The notes below the pieces were generated by a model. It had not been told where the DNA came from. It saw only the letters and a program-made list of their open reading frames with translations, and made no database searches. This document shows positions 32,628-37,309 of a stretch of 37,309 bases of DNA, piece by piece. The position numbers were made by a program, and so were the translations under genes. Origin of the DNA: Mahella sp. Lineage in GTDB: Bacteria > Bacillota > Clostridia > Mahellales > Mahellaceae. Positions within the stretch are counted from its first letter, which is position 1, and each line of letters starts with the position of its first letter. The DNA lies in contig NZ_JAIHAU010000015.1 in the NCBI RefSeq assembly GCF_020054945.1, forward strand, positions 1 to 37,309. The letters run 5' to 3'.

Positions 32628-33551
32628 ATGGATAATTTGATAATTGAGACTCGGCAGTTGACGAAAGTGTATGGGGAGCAAACAGCCATAAATAAAGTAA
32701 ACCTTCATGTACAGAAGGGCCGCATTTACGGGTTGCTTGGCCGGAATGGAGCGGGTAAAACCACAATTATGAAATTGATTTTAGGGCTTACTTCTGTTAC
32801 CTCTGGAGAAGTCTATGTTTTCGGTCAAAACATTAAAGGCAACGAAAAACGTATTTATCCCCGCATTGGGGCGATTATCGAAACGCCAGGCTTTTACCCT
32901 AATCTGACGGGAACGGAAAACCTTGAAATCTTTGCGAAATTGCGGGGAATTTCAAAACCGAACGCCGTTAAGGAGGCCCTTGAAGTTGTGGGTTTGCCCT
33001 ATAATGACAAAAAAGTTTTCAGTAAATATTCCCTTGGTATGAAACAACGCCTTGGAATTGCTAACGCCATTCTGCATGACCCTGAGCTTCTCATGCTGGA
33101 CGAACCCACAAATGGCCTTGACCCTATCGGTATTGCCGAAGTCAGGAATTTTATCCGGGACTTATGCGTAGAACGGGGGAAGACGATTCTGCTTTCTAGT
33201 CATATTCTTTCGGAAATCTCTTTGCTGGCCGATGACATCGGGATTATTCATAACGGCGTTTTACTGGAAGAAAACAGCTTGGCCGAGCTTCAAAAGAAAA
33301 ACAGCAAGTATATCCTGCTGCAAGTTTCCGATACGGCAAAGGCCACTTTGGTGCTGGAACGCATGTTCCATGTGAAAGAATACTCGGTACAGGATGACCA
33401 TACACTGCGGCTTTACGACACAGACCTTGATATGGCTGAAATCAACAAAACGCTTATAATGGAGGGCATTTCTGTAACCAGCTCACAGCTTTGCAATGAT
33501 ACGCTGGAGGATTATTTCAGAAAAGTCACAGGGGGAGAAGGCATTGCTTAA
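32628..33551 (+). CDS. ABC transporter ATPase, BcrA/LanF type
   Basis: 307 residues. Walker A GRNGAGKTT at 38-46, signature YSLGMKQRLGIANA near 137, Walker B LLMLDEPTNGLDP near 155, and switch SSHILSE. The C-terminal extension of about 90 residues after the ATPase core is typical of the BcrA/LanF drug-resistance subfamily. It would power the permeases on both sides. GGAGAGG is close upstream, and the following permease overlaps its end. Confidence 0.94.
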   Translation: MDNLIIETRQLTKVYGEQTAINKVNLHVQKGRIYGLLGRNGAGKTTIMKLILGLTSVTSGEVYVFGQNIKGNEKRIYPRIGAIIETPGFYPNLTGTENLEIFAKLRGISKPNAVKEALEVVGLPYNDKKVFSKYSLGMKQRLGIANAILHDPELLMLDEPTNGLDPIGIAEVRNFIRDLCVERGKTILLSSHILSEISLLADDIGIIHNGVLLEENSLAELQKKNSKYILLQVSDTAKATLVLERMFHVKEYSVQDDHTLRLYDTDLDMAEINKTLIMEGISVTSSQLCNDTLEDYFRKVTGGEGIA

Positions 33552-34275
33552 TCTTGTTCAGACGGAGTTCCTAAAGCTCCGGCGCAGAAAATTTGTCTGG
33601 CTGATGCTCCTTGCTGCATTGCTTATGCCTCTTGTTGCCATATTCTATTTTGGTGCGTTAAGTACGATAGAAATCATGCCCATGCAGTTTTACAAATGGA
33701 CGGCCCTTTCCTATACGCCTTGGATTATCCTTCCCTTTGTGCTGGGAATGCTCTGTACTATGCTGATGTACGACGAAAACCAAAATGATATGTTAAAAGA
33801 GCTATGGATTATTCCTGTCAGCAAAATGGGGTACTTTTTCAGTAAATTTATGATTGTACTGGTTTATTCCCTCTGCTTCATGCTTCTTACAGCAGTTAGC
33901 TCCATTCTGGCCGGGGTTTTACCGGGGATGATTGTATTTACAAACGATAGCGTTTCTTTTCTTCTTATTAAATGCTTGGAAGTCGGGGTTTTAACGCCTT
34001 TTGCCATGTTACCCGTGCTTGCCGTAGCTGCTTCACAGAAAGGATATATCCTGCCAGTATGCGTGACCATCGTTTATACGTTCCTTGGCTTTATTCTGCT
34101 CATGGTGAATATGTACATTCATCCTCTTTCAAGCACGACAGCCATTATCATGCGGAATATTCCGGGAGTTGTTATGGAAGAACCGGTACATTTGGGCAAA
34201 GCCTTCTTATGTATCGGCATATGGGGAATAGCCTCAACGATTTGGGCGAGGATTGCCCTGAGCAAAGGAAAGTAG
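33544..34275 (+). CDS. ABC-2 permease (second)
   Basis: 243 residues. The best start is TTG 33544, six bases after GGGGGAGAAGG, overlapping the ATPase stop by 8 bases; longer readings would begin inside the ATPase gene. Six membrane segments; YDENQNDMLKELWIIPVSKM is shared with the first permease. The start TEFLKLRRRKFVWLMLL fits LanE/MutE family members. Confidence 0.88.
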   Translation: MLNLVQTEFLKLRRRKFVWLMLLAALLMPLVAIFYFGALSTIEIMPMQFYKWTALSYTPWIILPFVLGMLCTMLMYDENQNDMLKELWIIPVSKMGYFFSKFMIVLVYSLCFMLLTAVSSILAGVLPGMIVFTNDSVSFLLIKCLEVGVLTPFAMLPVLAVAASQKGYILPVCVTIVYTFLGFILLMVNMYIHPLSSTTAIIMRNIPGVVMEEPVHLGKAFLCIGIWGIASTIWARIALSKGK

Positions 34276-34285
34276 GTAGATTGAA

Positions 34286-35020
34286 ATGAGAACATTATTA
34301 TGGGCGGAAAGATTAAAGCTGAAACGCTCAAAGATTCTATGGATTGCTGTATTTTCCGCTATCATGGTTACATTTATCGTATTTATGCAGGGACAGTTTC
34401 AATATTACGGCCATCGTTACATAGACAAAGCTACATGGTATATGACCGCGACACAATCCTTGGGGAGCCTGTATGTATTCCCCGCAATTATTGCCCTTAT
34501 GGGAAGCTACATGATTTGCAGAGAGGATCAGGACGATACCATGAAATCCCTTGTCCTTGTTCCCGTCAGTATTTCTAATTTAATACGGGCAAAGCTGATT
34601 ATCACGTCGATTTTTTCTGTTGTGCTGTATACTTTCCTGTTTGTGGTTACATTGACTGTGGAAGCGGCACTTCATATCTCTTTGCTTGATTTTGGTATGG
34701 TGCTTGGCTTTGCAAAAATATATCTCTTGGAAGGGATTTGTCTGTTTGTCGCTGTATCGCCTGTTATAGCCGTTGTGTATGGGCTAAAAAAGGGATATTG
34801 GCTTGCGCTGATATTCGCTGAAATGTATTCGTTCCTCGGCCTATTTATCGGGCAAAGTACAATGCGTTTTATCTATCCCATTACCGCGGCCTTTTGTGTG
34901 GCAGGCTATTATGAAACAACGACTGTACAGTTTGTTATCAGTCTGTGCAGTTTGTTAGCCTGCGGGGGTTTATCGCTGCTGCTCTTACATGGACTGAATA
35001 GAAAACGTGATATTTATTAA
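34286..35020 (+). CDS. ABC-2 permease (third)
   Basis: 244 residues. Six predicted membrane segments. REDQDDTMKSLVLVPVSIS is the same conserved cytosolic loop as in the other two permeases, but more divergent; the start is WAERLKLKRSKILW. This fits the LanG/MutG role paired with LanE. It begins 10 bases after the previous stop. No terminator is evident after it; the next 300 bases lead into a decayed transposase. Confidence 0.88.
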   Translation: MRTLLWAERLKLKRSKILWIAVFSAIMVTFIVFMQGQFQYYGHRYIDKATWYMTATQSLGSLYVFPAIIALMGSYMICREDQDDTMKSLVLVPVSISNLIRAKLIITSIFSVVLYTFLFVVTLTVEAALHISLLDFGMVLGFAKIYLLEGICLFVAVSPVIAVVYGLKKGYWLALIFAEMYSFLGLFIGQSTMRFIYPITAAFCVAGYYETTTVQFVISLCSLLACGGLSLLLLHGLNRKRDIY

Positions 35021-35316
35021 GTATGTCACAAGATATAAATTATGTATAGAGCTTTTCCAATCGAGCTATTTGCGCTGTACATATTTTTCGTTTGGAGCCA
35101 GACAGTGCATTAGCCTTGTCGTTCGATAAAATTTGTTTTTTTACCTTATCATGCTCATATTATAGCTTTCTCGCTGCCTTAAATTGTATTTGACACTATG
35201 TTTTTGTCCATTACCACCTTAAAAATGGGCAGATTTCACCTCCTCCCAATGGTTCGCTTCTTTGCCCATGGGATAATTCTGCAGATTCTCTTCTGTTTGT
35301 GGATTATATACGCTTA
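35021..35316. other. Gap between transporter operon and transposase remnant
   Basis: A+T-rich with no credible gene or clear terminator. It probably holds the end of the insertion sequence whose transposase remnant follows on the minus strand; I could not fix the terminal repeat. Confidence 0.3.
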
Positions 35317-36093
35317 TTATGCGCTCTTAACCAAACTCCTCATATCATTCATCCGGCCTTCTTTTATCCTGCCAACGGCCATCGTTAGAATCACGCATAG
35401 TGTTAATCCACATCTTATCTCCATCTTCTTCTTACCACGTATGTAGTGATGCTCAAACCCGAATGATACATCTAACCTGCTGTTTACTCGTTCTACAGCC
35501 GTCCGTTTGTCATATTCTCTTTCCCATTTGTAGCTCGAACGGTCAATGGGTGTAAATATCCTGCGATCTTCTTTTAAGGGTATCCTTATGCCCCGCTTTA
35601 TACAACATTCTTCCATATGTTTGCATTCAAGCCCATAGCATTTTGCAGGACAAAGTTTTTTAAGCGTGTTCCTGTTTTTTTCAAAGCCGCCGTTTACCAT
35701 CTCCCTCCGCTCACTTGTTTTCATACAGTAACAATATACGCTGTCTTTGTAGTCGTATACCACGTTCTCAAAATCTTTTAGCTGTCGTGTCTCTTCTTTA
35801 TCCTTCTACATATTCCGTATGTCTATTACCGGCTTGATATTATATTCATTCCACAGCTTTTCTATCAGTTTGCTGTCATCATAACCTTTATCGGCTTCTA
35901 AAACTTCACATTTGTCTATTACTGTCTCATGATGTTTTTCATCAAGCATTTCTATGAGCTTATGCCCTCCTTTAATATCAGATGAGTACTTTCGAAAACT
36001 CCGAAAGCGCTTAAAATCTATGTTAAAGGCTCGACTGTTTATGTCTTACCTCCAACGTTCACCATATATATCCATTTTTATTTCCAGTTAATT
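35317..36093 (-). pseudogene. Decayed DDE transposase
   Basis: A C-terminal transposase region is readable on the minus strand: KCEVLEADKGYDDSKLIEKL (DDE-type, the Asp of ADKGYDD), then KEDRRIFTPIDRSSYKWERE, KRTAVERVNSRLDV (Glu) and the end GLTLCVILTMAVGRIKE. Two in-frame stops break it: TAG at 35806-35808 (after DIRNM) and TAA at 36046-36048. The 148-residue open part is therefore only the end of the protein. An IS4/IS1182-like family is my guess. It is not active. Confidence 0.85.
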
Positions 36094-36192
36094 ATTACCT
36101 GCGACTGATTTCTGCATTTGTCTATACACTTTGTTTAAAAAATTTTCTTTGCACTTTTACCTAGCATATCCCATTTATGGATGCATTCTATC

Positions 36193-36219
36193 TTGACTTT
36201 TTCGAAACCGCCCTATAAT
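36193..36219 (+). promoter_or_regulatory. Candidate promoter of the truncated transposase
   Basis: TTGACT (36193-36198), 15 bases, TATAAT (36214-36219). A perfect inverted repeat AATCGAAAT (36217-36225)/ATTTCGATT (36246-36254) overlaps the -10 and may be the binding site or end of the element. Confidence 0.45.
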
Positions 36220-36269
36220 CGAAATGGATGGTATTATTTACTATTATTTCGATTCCGGGAGGTTTTATT

Positions 36270-36458
36270 ATGTTGCGTAACTGGCAGTTTCATATGGATT
36301 ATCAACAGTATATTTTGTCAACTTTGCCTGACTTCTTTAATGTTGAGAGAGACAGGGTGCTTAGGTTAGAAGGTTCAATCTCTAAATTATACCTTCTTAA
36401 CTTGAATAGTGTGCACCCCGTCATAGAGAAACTTTATTCTAAGGAAACACTGATTTAA
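36270..36458 (+). pseudogene. Truncated transposase N-terminus
   Basis: 62 residues from ATG 36270 with GGGAGG upstream. NWQFHMDYQQYILSTLPDFF and LEGSISKLYLLNLNSVHPVI resemble the N terminus of a DDE transposase family known from clostridia. The family likeness stops near codon 57 (EKLYSK), where the left end of an IS5-like element begins (about 36441). The remainder is not downstream, so the gene was cut by that insertion or a linked deletion. Confidence 0.7.
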
Positions 36459-37309
36459 TGGCGTTTGTCTTATAAAAGTGGTAAAATATAAGTAAGAAAT
36501 AACAAGGAGAAAAAATGCGATGAAGCAGCAGACATTTTCAGATATAGAATATGCGAAAAGGAAAACGCGGTCGTCCACCGATGGGCATAGAAAAAATGCT
36601 GCGGATGTATCTACTGCAAATATGGTTTAATCTATCAGATTAGGGTGTCGAGGATGCCATCTATGACAGCTATGCCATGCGTAAGTTCATGGGTATAGAT
36701 TTCATGACAGAGCAAGTGCCTGATGCCATTACGCTGCTTAACTTCCGGCACCTGATCGAGGAAAGCAGACTTGGCAAGGCTTTTTTTGATGCAATTAATC
36801 GCTGCCTCGAGGATTGCGGTCACATAATGAAAGGTGGCACCGTTGTTGACGCAACGATTATCAACGCACCATCTTCGACAAAGAACGTTTCAAAAAGCCG
36901 TAATCCCGAGATGTGCCAGACCAAGAAGGGTAATCAGTAGTATTTCGGCATGAAATGTCACATGGGAGTGGATGCGGGCACTGGCTATATTCACAGCATT
37001 ACAGCAACAGCCGCAAACGTTCATGATGTGACAGAAGCAGCAAATCTCATCAGGCCAGACGACGAAGTGGTATATGGCGATGCCGGATATTTTGGGAATG
37101 ACGAGCGTCCGGAAATCATTGAAGACGAACACAAGTCAAAAATCGATTACCGTATTAACCAACGATCTGGGAAAACAAAAGGATTAGCGGAAGGCCCTGG
37201 CCGCGCCTGGTTTTGTTATATTGAGCATCAGAAATTTTCAGTACGAGCTAAGGTTGAGCATCCATTTCATATTATCAAGAATACATTTGGTTTTAACAAG
37301 GTCTGCTAC
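36441..37309 (+). mobile_element. IS5-family element, left part, inactivated
   Basis: The element seems to begin at AAGGAAACACTGATTTAATG (about 36440-36459), inside the truncated transposase gene, and runs past the window end. Its transposase frame is broken (next entry). The right terminal repeat and any target duplication lie outside. Confidence 0.65.
36520..37309 (+). pseudogene. IS5-type transposase with three lesions, 3' end outside window
   Basis: AAGGAG precedes ATG 36520, giving MKQQTFSDIEYAKRK. The frame then shifts near 36560 to KRGRPPMGIEKMLRMYLLQ, where about 35-40 residues of the usual N-terminal region are missing. In that frame TAG at 36641-36643 (after NLSD) and TAG at 36938-36940 (after KKGNQ, normally Trp) stop it. 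DDE segments TVVDATIINAPS and VYGDAGYFG and the Glu of VRAKVEHPFH remain. The protein is dead, but could be mobilised in trans. Confidence 0.88.

Noticed and set aside
1-37309. CRISPR array, rRNA operon or replication origin
   Set aside because: No regularly spaced repeats, no rRNA-like sequence and no DnaA-box cluster were seen on reading through.

Overview
The window looks like part of the chromosome of an anaerobic, endospore-forming member of the Clostridia. The sequence shows the ctsR-mcsA-mcsB-clpC-radA heat-shock block with a CtsR operator, stage V sporulation protein B, a YtxC-like sporulation protein, an [FeFe]-hydrogenase maturase (HydE), oxygen-sensitive Fe-S oxidoreductases and consensus SigA-type promoters. 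Resident genes use ATA isoleucine codons very heavily. A thermophilic, Mahella- or Thermoanaerobacterales-like host is my guess from protein flavour only.

Layout. 1-7.5 kb: a COG2509-type flavoprotein and purA, a soluble GAF-histidine kinase, a membrane-anchored M1 peptidase and a LysM-G5-M23 cell-wall hydrolase. 7.5-10.2 kb: a convergent ogt-type DNA repair gene, a five-tRNA operon (Val-Asp-Phe-Gly-Cys) with a textbook promoter and terminator, a conserved hypothetical gene broken by internal deletion, and a ytxC-like gene. 10.2-14.5 kb: a glycerol-3-phosphate block in which the antiterminator GlpP lies immediately upstream of a promoter-leader-terminator that controls two flavoproteins, a DUF1667 Fe-S-like protein and a DUF523 protein. 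14.5-16.5 kb: tRNA-Pro and spoVB on the minus strand. 16.6-18.3 kb: hydE overlapping a methyltransferase gene. 18.3-24.3 kb: the CtsR regulon operon. 24.3-28.3 kb: minus-strand metabolic genes (a conserved unknown, nitroreductase, glutamine-dependent nadE, and an Fe-S aldo/keto reductase).

28.4-37.3 kb is accessory DNA. It begins with a gene graveyard: a lipoprotein signal peptide abutting the C-terminal end of a bacteriocin-exporter-type ABC ATPase. Next comes an intact 5.4-kb unit of a tiny excisionase-like HTH protein, an OmpR-type response regulator, a histidine kinase with one membrane segment, then permease, small lipoprotein, BcrA/LanF-type ATPase, permease and permease. The kinase gene ends in a terminator, and the transporter operon has its own promoter preceded by three 11-bp-phased direct repeats that look like response-regulator boxes. 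The unit resembles the sensing and immunity half of a lantibiotic or peptide-antibiotic system. It ends in decayed insertion sequences: a DDE transposase with two in-frame stops, the start of another transposase, and an IS5-type element inserted into that one and itself inactivated; the last runs off the window.

The best candidates for something not yet described are the regulated three-permease plus lipoprotein transporter with its phased operator, the hairpin that separates the nadE ribosome binding site from its start codon, and the GlpP leader controlling a GlpABC-like operon that carries DUF1667 instead of GlpC.
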